DNA from: Lachnospiraceae bacterium NE2001
GTDB lineage: Bacteria > Bacillota > Clostridia > Lachnospirales > Lachnospiraceae
Direction of reading: 5' to 3'
Assembly (NCBI GenBank): GCA_900110635.1
Contig: FOEK01000013.1
Coordinates: forward strand, 1 to 64,000
DNA length: 64,000 nucleotides
The notes under the pieces were generated by a model that ran no database searches, had not been told where the DNA came from, and was given only the letters and a program-made list of their open reading frames with translations. Below, one piece after another: positions 23,855-32,958 of this stretch (position 1 is the first letter of the stretch; every line of letters begins with the position of its first letter). A program made the translations under genes and the position numbers.

Positions 23855-24835
23855 TCACTCATATTCCACCGTAGCAGGTGGTTTTGGTGTGTAGTCGAAG
23901 AGAACTCTGTTGATACCTGGAACCTCAGTGATGATGCGGTTTACCAGGTGGTCGATAAGTTCGTCTGACAGGTGTTCTACTGTTACTTCCATAACATCTG
24001 TTGTGTTGATGGCACGGATGATGCAAGGCCAGTCAAATGTACGCTTGCCATCCTTTACGCCGGTTGACTTGAAGTCTGGAACGACTGTGAAATACTGCCA
24101 TACCTTGCCTTCGAGACCATTCTTTGCAAACTCCTCGCGGAGGATTGCGTCGGACTCACGAACTGCTTCGAGTCTATCTCTTGTGATAGCGCCTGGACAT
24201 CTTACGCCAAGTCCTGGGCCTGGGAATGGCTGACGATATACCATATTATCTGGAAGGCCAAGAGCCTTTCCTACTACACGAACCTCATCCTTGAAGAGGA
24301 TACGTACTGGCTCAACCAGTTCAAAGTTCATATCTTCAGGGAGACCGCCTGCGTTGTGATGTGCCTTGATTCCGGCATCACTCTCCAGGATGTCTGGCCA
24401 GATTGTTCCCTGCGCAAGGAACTCGATTCCATCCAGTTTACGTGCTTCCTCTGCAAATACCTCGATGAACTCACCACCGATTATCTTTCTCTTCTGCTCT
24501 GGATCTGTAACTCCTGCCAGCTTATCAAGGAAACGATCGGTTGCATCTACATATACAAGATTTGCTCCCAGTTCTTTACCAAATACTTCAATTACCTGCT
24601 CAGGCTCTCCTTTTCTAAGAAGGCCGTGATTTACGTGAACGCATACAAGCTGCTGTCCTACCGCCTTGATAAGAAGAGCTGCAACTACTGATGAGTCAAC
24701 TCCTCCTGAAAGTGCAAGAAGCACCTTCTTGTCGCCGATCTGTGCCTGCATCTTCGCAATCTGCTCCTCGATGTAAGCATTTGCCTGATCCTCAGTTGTG
24801 ATACGTTCCATATTGTCTGGTCTTGATTCCAACAT
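23855..24835 (-). CDS. guaA: GMP synthase ATP-pyrophosphatase subunit (no glutaminase domain)
   Basis: The 326-residue protein covers only the C-terminal two domains of GuaA: ATP-PPase with P-loop LLALSGGVDSSVVAALL (SGGVDS at 43-48), IIGGEFIEVF, LAQGTIWPDILES, and the dimerisation domain (RQPFPGPGLGVRCPG to YTPKPPATVEYE). The N-terminal class I glutamine amidotransferase half of the usual 510-525 residue enzyme is missing. The start (ATG 24835, GGGAGG 8 bases upstream) and the upstream neighbour show this is not a window artefact. It aminates XMP to GMP, using ammonia or a separate glutaminase as in archaea (inference). Confidence 0.93.
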   Translation of the reverse strand: MLESRPDNMERITTEDQANAYIEEQIAKMQAQIGDKKVLLALSGGVDSSVVAALLIKAVGQQLVCVHVNHGLLRKGEPEQVIEVFGKELGANLVYVDATDRFLDKLAGVTDPEQKRKIIGGEFIEVFAEEARKLDGIEFLAQGTIWPDILESDAGIKAHHNAGGLPEDMNFELVEPVRILFKDEVRVVGKALGLPDNMVYRQPFPGPGLGVRCPGAITRDRLEAVRESDAILREEFAKNGLEGKVWQYFTVVPDFKSTGVKDGKRTFDWPCIIRAINTTDVMEVTVEHLSDELIDHLVNRIITEVPGINRVLFDYTPKPPATVEYE

Positions 24836-24871
24836 ATGTTTGTCCTCCCATATATATTTGTTTTTTGCTAT

Positions 24872-25324
24872 TTAAAAATTATACCCTACAAAGGATAGTA
24901 TGAAAAGGACAAATCCCAATAATACTAAGAAGCCTCCTACTATATAGAAAATTATATAGAACAGCTTGAAGCCTCTTGTTCCCTCCAGGATAACCCTCTG
25001 AGGATTGTTTCTATCATATAGGATAGGCAACTGTGTTCCTACTGGGTAATTCTGATTAGTTGTATATATGGTTGGTGTTGCCTGGACCCACTGGCCATTT
25101 GCCATGAATCTTAGGTTTGGTGCATAAACCTTCTGGTGACTCATAGAGCTTACGGCGCCATTTGTTTTCATGCTCTTCCGCTTAATCTCTACAACCTCGC
25201 CGAAGGTACGTTCAGTACAGTTCTTTATTGTGCTGTTTTCTATAGTCATGAAAAGGACAGCAAATAGAATAAAGAATATTCCTAAGCCTAGAAAAACAAG
25301 ACCAATTATAGTTAATGCTTCCAT
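24872..25324 (-). CDS. DUF3592-type membrane protein
   Basis: A 150-residue protein with a membrane helix at each end (IGLVFLGLGIFFILFAVLF and LFYIIFYIVGGFLVLLGFVL) and a beta-rich domain between them (EVVEIKRKSM...LRFMANGQW...PILYDRNNPQRVIL), the DUF3592 layout. Function is unknown. Its ATG overlaps the agcS stop by one base, so the two are translationally coupled. guaA follows 36 bases later. Confidence 0.8.
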   Translation of the reverse strand: MEALTIIGLVFLGLGIFFILFAVLFMTIENSTIKNCTERTFGEVVEIKRKSMKTNGAVSSMSHQKVYAPNLRFMANGQWVQATPTIYTTNQNYPVGTQLPILYDRNNPQRVILEGTRGFKLFYIIFYIVGGFLVLLGFVLFILSFVGYNF

Positions 25325-26898
25325 TACTCCTCTCCCGTTTCCTCAATCTTCTTTATGTTTTCTTCCTCGATTTCTGGGAAGAATGACAGCATTGGCTTTA
25401 CGTCTGTCTTTCCGTGAAGACGACGGTCCACGTAGTTCTGCGTCAACTTCATAACCAATGGTGACAGTGACACAACACCTATAAGGTTTGGAAGCATCAT
25501 AAGACCGTTAAATGTATCTGATATATCCCAAGCTATGGAGGAGGTCATAAGTGCACCTGATGTTACCATCAGCACGAAGATCACCTTGTAGACCTTTGTT
25601 ACGATCGGAGCCTTGTCACCTGCAAGGTACTCTACAGCCTTTGAGCCATAGTGTGACCAGCCCAGGATCGTAGTGAAGGCAAAGAGCAGAATGGCCAGCG
25701 CAATAAAGTATCTGCCGAACTCAAAGCTGCCTATCTTAAATATAGTGTTAAATGCCTCTGCCACAAGGGTTGAGTCACTTTCTGAAACAGCCTCTCCAGT
25801 TGTAAGATTGATAACTCCTGATGTAAGGATTGTAAGTGCAGTCATAGTACATACAACTATGGTATCAGCGAACACCTCGAAGATTCCCCATATTCCCTGC
25901 TTTACAGGCTCCAGGACATTTGAATTGGAATGAACCATAACTGATGAGCCAAGACCTGCCTCGTTGGAGAATACACCTCTCTTGCAGCCCATGGTTACAA
26001 CAGTCTTAAATGTTATACCTGCGGCACCACCCCAGGCAGCCTGCTTGGAGAAAGCCATGGTGAAGATTGCCTTAAATGCAGCTGGGATAGAAGTAACATT
26101 TCCCAGAATTATTATTATAGAACCAATGATAAATGCAACAACCATAAATGGAATGATCTTCTCGGCAACAGAGGCAATTCTCTGAAGTCCACCAAGGAGA
26201 ACTATACCTACTATTACCATCAGGACTACTCCCACGATCAGCATATAGAGTGTCACATCGCTGCCGCCTGATGAATAGAGCACGTGGCTTGAAAGCGCCT
26301 TTATGTTGAAGGCCGAGGTAAAGTTGATAACTATCTTATTTACCTGACCCATATTTCCGATACCAAATGAAGCAAGGGTCGCACAGATTGCAAAGATAAC
26401 TGCAAGAATCTTGCCCACGTGCTTCATACCGCCGTATCCGCCAAGACCGTCCTCCAGATAGTACATAGCACCACCGGACCACTCGTCTGCGTGATTCTTA
26501 CGTCTGAAATATATACCTAGGATATTCTCTGAATAGTTGGTCATCATACCAAAAAATGCAGCAACCCACATCCAGAAAACTGCACCAGGTCCGCCTGTCA
26601 TTATAGCCGCTGCAACACCTGCGATATTTCCTACACCTACTGTTGCAGCAAGGGCTGTACAGAGGGCCTGAAACTGTGATATAGAAGCCTTATCATCTGT
26701 ATGTCCTTTTACCTTATCATCGAAGAGACTTCCTACTGTCTTCTTCATCCAGTGGCGAATGTGTGTCACCTGGAAGCACTTGGTAAGGATGGTCATAAGT
26801 ACGCCTGTGATGATAAGCAACCACACTCCAACCTTCGTCCATACAAAGCTGTTAACGATATCGTTGTACTTTGCAAGATTATCCAAAAAGTTACTCAT
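25324..26898 (-). CDS. Alanine/glycine:sodium symporter (AGCS family)
   Basis: About 524 residues with around ten membrane helices. Family marks: FQALCTALAATVGVGNIAGVAAAIMTGGPGAVFWMW, KRGVFSNEAGLGSS and ILGWSHYGSKAVEYL. It imports alanine or glycine with sodium. The start at 26898 (MSNFLDNL) is used because the upstream in-frame extension carries the ribosome site. It leads an apparent agcS-DUF3592-guaA transcription unit. Confidence 0.95.
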   Translation of the reverse strand: MSNFLDNLAKYNDIVNSFVWTKVGVWLLIITGVLMTILTKCFQVTHIRHWMKKTVGSLFDDKVKGHTDDKASISQFQALCTALAATVGVGNIAGVAAAIMTGGPGAVFWMWVAAFFGMMTNYSENILGIYFRRKNHADEWSGGAMYYLEDGLGGYGGMKHVGKILAVIFAICATLASFGIGNMGQVNKIVINFTSAFNIKALSSHVLYSSGGSDVTLYMLIVGVVLMVIVGIVLLGGLQRIASVAEKIIPFMVVAFIIGSIIIILGNVTSIPAAFKAIFTMAFSKQAAWGGAAGITFKTVVTMGCKRGVFSNEAGLGSSVMVHSNSNVLEPVKQGIWGIFEVFADTIVVCTMTALTILTSGVINLTTGEAVSESDSTLVAEAFNTIFKIGSFEFGRYFIALAILLFAFTTILGWSHYGSKAVEYLAGDKAPIVTKVYKVIFVLMVTSGALMTSSIAWDISDTFNGLMMLPNLIGVVSLSPLVMKLTQNYVDRRLHGKTDVKPMLSFFPEIEEENIKKIEETGEE

Positions 26899-26949
26899 AA
26901 TTTTTCTCTCTTTCATTAAGTAATTATATATAGAATTTTTGCCCTAAAG

Positions 26950-26978
26950 AATATAGCATATATCGCATAATCTGACAA
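26950..26978 (-). promoter_or_regulatory. Putative promoter of agcS
   Basis: Minus strand TTGTCA (26973-26978) and TATATT (26950-26955) with a 17-base spacer, about 50 bases before the agcS ATG. Confidence 0.6.
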
Positions 26979-26999
26979 TAAATCATTAGAGAAAAATAC

Positions 27000-27028
27000 T
27001 TCAAATATAAGACACTGGATGTTATAAT
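27000..27028 (+). promoter_or_regulatory. Putative promoter of the sensor diguanylate cyclase
   Basis: TTCAAA (27000-27005) and consensus TATAAT (27023-27028) with a 17-base spacer, 60 bases before ATG 27088. Confidence 0.6.
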
Positions 27029-27087
27029 GAAAGTGCTAGCTTTGCTACTAGAAACTATGGGGTTTGTTTCAAGCTAAGGGGTTATTT

Positions 27088-29019
27088 ATGGATAGAAAAA
27101 TAGTCGCTGCATTTATTGCCGACATTTACCGTGATATGGTAAAGGAGACACAGTACGGCACTATTATGGCAGCAAAAAGATTCGGGGTTAAACTTCTCTT
27201 CTTTGCGAGCTTCAGTGATAATTTCAGTAATGCTCAGTATTCCCGTATTTCAAACTATGATATAGGCGACAGCGCCATATATAAGCTACCGAACCTTCAG
27301 AACTTCGATGGCCTTATTACTTATGACAGCTATATGCCAAGTATATTTATCAGCCTGATCAACGAGCTTAAGGAGAAGGCTCCTTGTCCGGTTGTTACTC
27401 TTGGTGATATCAAGGACTATTCCTATAATGTTGTAAATGATCAGGACCTTTCCTTCAGAGAGGTTATCGAGCACACCATCAAGGTTCACGGAGCGAAGGA
27501 GCTTATTCACGTTGCAGGTAATCCTGAGCTTTCCTTTGTACAGGATCGAATGAGAGTTTTCAAGGAGACTCTTCTTGATAACGATCTGCCGTATGATGAC
27601 AGCCGTATTCTGTACGGTACTCTGTGGTATGACTCTGCACAGAGAGTTACAGATGAGATACTGAAGCTGTATGAGACAAATGAGAAGCAGATGCTTCCTG
27701 ATGCTATAATCTGTGCAAATGATTATACTGCCATCGGAATAGCTGATGAGCTCTCTCGTCGAGGCTTTAGAATACCTGAGGACACCATCATCACAGGATA
27801 TGATGATGTTATACAGGCCAGATTCCACGAGCCATCTATTACCACATCCTCTCAGCCATTTGAGCAGGTTGGTAAAAATGGTATCGGGGTTCTTGAAAAG
27901 CTTTGGAGTGGTGAGCCCGTTCCGCACGTTACTGCGGAGCCTGGACTGCTCAGAAAGCGTCAGTCCTGCGGATGCGAAGAGAAGCATCAGTATCAGCAGG
28001 ATGACCTGAGGGAGAGTTACGCTACCATCATTGATAAGCTGGGCAACCTGTCCAGATCCAACACGAATCTTATCCTGTCAGTTTCCTCAGCTGAAACCAA
28101 CAAGGATGTATTTGATGAGATAGAGGCTAACTGCCGCAAGGATACTGGATTTAAGGATGCAGTACTCTGCCTGATAAAGGGCTGGGATCAGCACAAGATA
28201 ATAAATGAACCTTCAGACTTTGATGACGCCGAATTTGAGGTTGTATGTGGTATATATAACGAAAGATCCATCCGTAGAGAGAAACTTCCAAAGGGACAGC
28301 TTCTTCCTTCGGTAATGCTTGATGATAATGAGGCGTACTATCTTGTCCCTATTCATCATCTTCAGTACTTTATGGGATACTTCATATTATCACCGGATCT
28401 GGAAAATCTATCACAGCTGAATATCAAGTCCTGGTTCATAAATGTCAGCTCCATGCTGGAAAACTGGCGAGTTAAGCAGCAGCTGAAGGTCACAGTTGAA
28501 AGACTTGAGAATCTGTATATGACGGATACACTGACAGGGCTTTATAATCGCCGCGGCTATGGAAATCATTTCAAGAATTATTATGAGGAAACCTTGAAGA
28601 ATAATGCTTCGCTGGCAGTATTCCTTATAGATATGGACAATATGAAGTTTATCAACGATAACTTCGGTCACGATGAGGGTGACTACTGTCTGTGTACCAT
28701 AGCTAATTCTATGAAGGCCGCAGCATCAGATGATGAGATCTGCATCAGATCTGGTGGTGATGAGTTTGTTGTTCTTGCTAAGAACTATGATGATGATAAG
28801 GTCAAGGATTATATAAACAATCTTAGAACCCACATAGACAACTCCTGCAGTAACGACAAGAAGCCTTATAGCATATCCGTAAGTATAGGCTGCTATATTC
28901 AGACTCCTAGTGGAAGCGAAGAAAATGCCTCATCTATTACCGATATCTCTGAGAGATACCTAAGAGAGGCAGATACATTGATGTACCAGGAGAAGAAGGA
29001 GCATAAGAAAAAGCTGTAA
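27088..29019 (+). CDS. Diguanylate cyclase with LacI-type sugar-binding sensor domain
   Basis: About 643 residues. Residues 1-290 form a LacI/periplasmic-binding-protein-like domain (KIVAAFIADIYRDMVKETQ, DAIICANDYTAIGIADEL, TGYDDV), with no helix-turn-helix and no signal peptide, so it senses in the cytoplasm. A CGC-containing linker, a GAF-like region, a short coiled coil and a GGDEF domain follow (DTLTGLYNRRGYGNHF...CIRSGGDEFVVLAKN). The intact GGDEF predicts c-di-GMP synthesis. ATG 27088 has AAGGGG upstream. A paralogue without GGDEF lies at 31097. Confidence 0.92.
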   Translation: MDRKIVAAFIADIYRDMVKETQYGTIMAAKRFGVKLLFFASFSDNFSNAQYSRISNYDIGDSAIYKLPNLQNFDGLITYDSYMPSIFISLINELKEKAPCPVVTLGDIKDYSYNVVNDQDLSFREVIEHTIKVHGAKELIHVAGNPELSFVQDRMRVFKETLLDNDLPYDDSRILYGTLWYDSAQRVTDEILKLYETNEKQMLPDAIICANDYTAIGIADELSRRGFRIPEDTIITGYDDVIQARFHEPSITTSSQPFEQVGKNGIGVLEKLWSGEPVPHVTAEPGLLRKRQSCGCEEKHQYQQDDLRESYATIIDKLGNLSRSNTNLILSVSSAETNKDVFDEIEANCRKDTGFKDAVLCLIKGWDQHKIINEPSDFDDAEFEVVCGIYNERSIRREKLPKGQLLPSVMLDDNEAYYLVPIHHLQYFMGYFILSPDLENLSQLNIKSWFINVSSMLENWRVKQQLKVTVERLENLYMTDTLTGLYNRRGYGNHFKNYYEETLKNNASLAVFLIDMDNMKFINDNFGHDEGDYCLCTIANSMKAAASDDEICIRSGGDEFVVLAKNYDDDKVKDYINNLRTHIDNSCSNDKKPYSISVSIGCYIQTPSGSEENASSITDISERYLREADTLMYQEKKEHKKKL

Positions 29020-29049
29020 TCTCCTGATACAATATATTTTATATGATTA

Positions 29050-30201
29050 TTATCTGAGAACTATAATGAAGCGTACGCCTTCGTTATAGTTCTCTGCTTT
29101 TATAGAGAAACCGTGATGATCGATAATCTCCTTTGCAAGAGACAGTCCTATACCTGTGCTGCCACCCTCGCCCATATAGAAACGGTCGAACATCTTGCTT
29201 CTGTCCTCCTCCGACAGATGCATTCCATCGTTCCAGATAACTATGGTGTCGCCTGTACAGCCGATGTAGATCCTGGTCTGGGCATAACGGATGGCGTTGG
29301 AGATAACATTTGACACCGCTCTTTGCATCTGCTCTATATCAACGGTGATAAAGCGGTCCTCTATCTCGGTGGTAACCACCAGATTCTTGTTCTGTATCTC
29401 CATATAGAAAGCATCCAGAGCATCTCCCACCAGTTCGTTGATGGAGATTTCCTCCATATTAAGCTTCATGCTCTTTCGGTCATACTTGGAAAGCAAGAGT
29501 ATCTCGTCCACCATCTGGGACATCTTGCGGACCTCCTTCTGTATAACCTTGTAAGCGTGCTTTGGCTCTATAACGCCCTTCTGAAGGCCCTCCGAAAAGC
29601 CCTGGATGGACATAAGGGGAGTCTTCAGCTCGTGAGAAGCATTTTCAAAGAACTTCTTCTGCTTATCCTGCTCGTCCCGGATACGCTTTGTCATCCTGAA
29701 GCCTAGTACCGTTGAAATGGCATCGCAGACGATCATTACAACGAGAAGCAGCAGCATAACGATCCGCTCCATGGTTTTGGCCGAGGAGATATCTGTATAG
29801 ATAGCTATACGGTCGTTGGTGTCCTGCTCTCTTATCTGCTTTATATAAAACAGACGGTCCTCAAGTTCAACGGAATATATCTTGTTGGTCTTGTTTCTGT
29901 TCTCATTACACCAGCTTCTGACCAGATTTTCCATGCCATACTCCATATCAGGTTGGAATTCCTCAGAATTAAACTCCAGCAGAAAATAGTAGGACCTGAA
30001 CAGATTCTTGCCCTCACTGTACTCCATATAGGAATCAGAATCTCGCTTTCTAAGAAAGCCCTCACAGTTCTGTATGCTTCTATAAGCCTCTGTTCCGATA
30101 TAGCGGTTCAGCGCCGTAAGAACGCACACAAAGACTATGATAAATGATATAGTCAGTATGACAAATATATATAATCCAAGATTTTTTCCTGATCTGGTCA
30201 T
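29050..30201 (-). CDS. Sensor histidine kinase
   Basis: About 383 residues. Two membrane helices (LGLYIFVILTISFIIVFVCVL and IVMLLLLVVMIVCDAIS) flank an extracellular sensor of some 110 residues. The HisKA box is NASHELKTPLMSIQGF with the phospho-His. The ATPase domain has NVISNAIRYA, IWNDGMHL and GGSTGIGLSLAKEI. The ATG at 30201 overlaps the response-regulator stop (ATGA) and has GGAGAGG upstream. It phosphorylates the adjacent regulator; the stimulus is unknown. Confidence 0.93.
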   Translation of the reverse strand: MTRSGKNLGLYIFVILTISFIIVFVCVLTALNRYIGTEAYRSIQNCEGFLRKRDSDSYMEYSEGKNLFRSYYFLLEFNSEEFQPDMEYGMENLVRSWCNENRNKTNKIYSVELEDRLFYIKQIREQDTNDRIAIYTDISSAKTMERIVMLLLLVVMIVCDAISTVLGFRMTKRIRDEQDKQKKFFENASHELKTPLMSIQGFSEGLQKGVIEPKHAYKVIQKEVRKMSQMVDEILLLSKYDRKSMKLNMEEISINELVGDALDAFYMEIQNKNLVVTTEIEDRFITVDIEQMQRAVSNVISNAIRYAQTRIYIGCTGDTIVIWNDGMHLSEEDRSKMFDRFYMGEGGSTGIGLSLAKEIIDHHGFSIKAENYNEGVRFIIVLR

Positions 30202-30899
30202 AGAACCTCTCCAAGCTGATAACCATATCCCCATACAGTATTGATAGTTACTCGGCTGCTTGCCCCTCTTAGCTTCCTGCGAAGACGTCTTACTGTCTCA
30301 TCAACAACTCTGGTTTCCGTGTCTGAATCCAGTCCCCACAGGTCATTCAGAAAGTCTTCTCTGGAAATGGCCTCTGCTGATCTCTTCAGCATATATTTCA
30401 GGAAGTCCAGTTCCATCTCTGTAAGTCCCAGATTCTTGTCTCCACAGATTATGGCGTGACGGCTTTCAGAATAGGTTATATCTCCGTAGCTCAGATCCTC
30501 TGGTACATTTTCCTTTACTGATTCGCGCTCCAGCTCTATACGTCTGAAAAGCGCCTTGATCCTCATCATCAGGATTGATGGGGAAAATGGCTTGATCATA
30601 TAGTCATCGCTTCCAGAGGTGATGCCGATGGAGTAATCCATCTCGGACTCCTTGGCAGTCAGCATAATAATAGGGACCTTTGAAATGGCCCTGATCTTCT
30701 TGCATATCTCGATACCGCTGGAGCCAGGCATCATTATATCAAGGATAACCATATCAGATGGCTTCTTCAGAAACTCCTCGTAAAGTGCGTCGCCTGTCTC
30801 GAAGAGAACAACCTCGTAGCCTGCCTGCTGCAGGAAGGCGTGAAGTATCTCGCGGATATTTTCCTCATCATCTGCGGCGTATATAAGCTTACTATCCAT
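30198..30899 (-). CDS. OmpR-family response regulator
   Basis: A 233-residue protein with a receiver domain (ADDEEN acidic pair, phospho-Asp in DMVILDIMMPGSSG, Lys in YMIKPFSP) and a C-terminal winged helix (MELDFLKYML...VVDETVRRLRRKLRG...VWGYGYQLGEV). It is cognate to the overlapping histidine kinase. It lies divergent from the sugar-binding sensor at 31097. Confidence 0.95.
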   Translation of the reverse strand: MDSKLIYAADDEENIREILHAFLQQAGYEVVLFETGDALYEEFLKKPSDMVILDIMMPGSSGIEICKKIRAISKVPIIMLTAKESEMDYSIGITSGSDDYMIKPFSPSILMMRIKALFRRIELERESVKENVPEDLSYGDITYSESRHAIICGDKNLGLTEMELDFLKYMLKRSAEAISREDFLNDLWGLDSDTETRVVDETVRRLRRKLRGASSRVTINTVWGYGYQLGEVL

Positions 30900-31096
30900 T
30901 CATTTACCTCTTAGTTTTTTCATAGTCATTTTATATAGATTTTTCAACCTTCTACATTATACTCTTTGTTTATATTTTTTACTATAATATTTCGGCAATC
31001 TGGTTTATAATTAGGGTAGGTATTGTCTGTATCCGACAGAAGGGGCTAACTGGTCGGCAGGCGTTCTTATAATGTAGTTGAAAAGAGGGGTATTTT

Positions 31097-32830
31097 GTGA
31101 ACGATAAGAAGAAGATAGGTTTCCTTGTCAGCGGGATAACTGACGAGTTTACCAAGCCACTGTGCGAAGGTATGATAGAGGAAGCCTCCAGGGATGACGT
31201 GGACATCATTGTCATTCCGATAAAGTATATAGACAGAGAGATGAAGGACATCCCTGATCTCTTTGAGTATCAGTACAGGACAAATGTTGAAAGTATTCTC
31301 AGCGAGAACATTGATGTTCTTGTTGTGTCTGCCGATACCATTGGCTGTCTCACTACCCGGGAGAGACTGACTGAGTTTCTTGCCGAGCTGAAGTCCAAGG
31401 GAATCCCTATACTTCTTGCAGCTGCAAGAATGGAGGGCTACCCTGGAGTTATCTTCGATAACAAGGTGGGTATCATCGATGGCATCACATATCTGGTTGA
31501 GGAGATGGGTGTAAAGAACATCTGTATGCTCCGTCCTCTTTACAGCAATTCTGATATAGACGAACGTTGCGAAGCATTTTACGAGACAATGGATTACTAC
31601 AAGCTTCCAGTCGGTCCGAACTCAGTTATCACCACAACACATTCAAACAATTACATACCGGATTGTAACAGACTTATGGACCTTAACCCGGATGTTGAAG
31701 CTGTCTTCTGTGTTACTGACGCAGCGGCTATGGAGTTCTACAAGGCCATGGATGACCGCGGACTTAAGCCAGGCCGCGACATCAAGATCATGGGCTTCGA
31801 CAACTCTATCAGTGGCAGTATGGTGACACCGTCCCTCACCACTGTTGAGGCAAACGCCCAGATGCTGGGAAGACGTGTATTCAAGCAGGTCCGTCGAATT
31901 ATGGAAGGCTGGGACATTGGCGACTCCGTCGTTCCGACCAGGTTCATACTTCGAGATTCATTTGGCTCCTTCTTGAACAGGTCAAATGTTGACGAGAAGA
32001 TCCTGGACAAGAATTATCTGGACAGATACTTCAACCGTATCTTCTTTAAGTTTGATAACACTTCGGATTCAGAGGGACTTGAGACGCTGATTCAGTTCAA
32101 GACTCTGCTGAACGTTATTATTGACTATGTAAATGACGCCGACTTCAGTACAGAGAGATCTTCGTTTTTGAAGGGCAAGCTGGATGAGTTTCTTCGAACC
32201 GGGGCTCTGGCTTATTCCGATGCCGAAGTTCTGCTGGCATATATCAACCGCCTGAAGCAGGCTATCCTGAACCGCTTCGACGATCCTGAGGACAGGTGTC
32301 ACGTATATAATACATTTTCAGGACTGTCTGAAAGGATTACCATCATACTTCGTGAAAATGTCATAAAGCATGAGCGTGCAATGAGGGATTCCTTTATTGC
32401 ACTGAAGGATATGGTGGAGGACACACTGAACTTCAGTCAGGGCGATGATGAAAGCTATAAGAACATCGTGTCGAACCTGTCACACTTCGGAATAAAGAAT
32501 GCTTACGTTTATATCTATGAGAAGCCGATCATCCACAAAGATAAGGAGCCATTCAAGGCCCCTGACACACTGCTTCTCAAGGTTGCAATGACGGAGGGAG
32601 AGATTCAGGTTCTTCCTCCAGAGGAACAGCCGATCAACCTGATGGATATTTATAATAATCAATTTATTACGGACTCCAAATACAATATGGTTCTGATGCC
32701 GCTTTATTTCCGCGAGACACTCTACGGAAGCGTGCTGTACGACCTGACGGATATTACTTACGAAAACGGTGAGTTCCTGGCCAACCAATATGCTACCGCA
32801 GCCCGCGTCATCGATATCCTGAACCACTAA
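31097..32830 (+). CDS. LacI-type sugar-binding sensor protein without output domain
   Basis: A 577-residue protein. Residues 1-285 are a periplasmic-binding-protein-like domain (KIGFLVSGITDEFTKPLCEG, AVFCVTDAAAMEFYKAMDDR, KIMGFDNSISGSMVTPSLTT). The rest is a helical and GAF-like region (NAYVYIYEKP, NMVLMPLYFRETLYGSVLYD). It ends at AARVIDILNH, just where related proteins pass through a coiled coil into GGDEF. No DNA-binding, GGDEF or EAL domain is present. The start is GTG with GAGGGG upstream. The GGDEF may have been lost; a dispersed repeat lies 8 bases past the stop. Confidence 0.8.
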   Translation: MNDKKKIGFLVSGITDEFTKPLCEGMIEEASRDDVDIIVIPIKYIDREMKDIPDLFEYQYRTNVESILSENIDVLVVSADTIGCLTTRERLTEFLAELKSKGIPILLAAARMEGYPGVIFDNKVGIIDGITYLVEEMGVKNICMLRPLYSNSDIDERCEAFYETMDYYKLPVGPNSVITTTHSNNYIPDCNRLMDLNPDVEAVFCVTDAAAMEFYKAMDDRGLKPGRDIKIMGFDNSISGSMVTPSLTTVEANAQMLGRRVFKQVRRIMEGWDIGDSVVPTRFILRDSFGSFLNRSNVDEKILDKNYLDRYFNRIFFKFDNTSDSEGLETLIQFKTLLNVIIDYVNDADFSTERSSFLKGKLDEFLRTGALAYSDAEVLLAYINRLKQAILNRFDDPEDRCHVYNTFSGLSERITIILRENVIKHERAMRDSFIALKDMVEDTLNFSQGDDESYKNIVSNLSHFGIKNAYVYIYEKPIIHKDKEPFKAPDTLLLKVAMTEGEIQVLPPEEQPINLMDIYNNQFITDSKYNMVLMPLYFRETLYGSVLYDLTDITYENGEFLANQYATAARVIDILNH

Positions 32831-32837
32831 GGTTTCA

Positions 32838-32957
32838 CGGGGACGAAAGACAGGGGACGACAAAGACAGGGGACGGTTCTCTGTCTTTGTCGTCCCCTGT
32901 TTTTGTCCGTCCCCCTGTCTTTGTCGTCCCCTGTCTTTGTCCGTCCCCCTGTCTTTG
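32838..32957. repeat. GGGGACGG/AAAGACAG palindromic repeat cluster
   Basis: Several copies of GGGGACG and AAAGACAG in both directions. A 20-bp perfect inverted repeat (32850-32869 with 32881-32900) surrounds GGGACGGTTCT, followed by two more tandem half units. It lies between convergent genes and may act as a bidirectional terminator. Related copies are at 38330, 49480 and 50620. Confidence 0.85.
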
Positions 32958-32958
32958 T

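Noticed and set aside
27000-31096. Leaders of the two sugar-binding sensors considered as c-di-GMP riboswitches
   Set aside because: I looked for the GEMM core and its tetraloop receptor and did not find them; only promoter-like elements are present.
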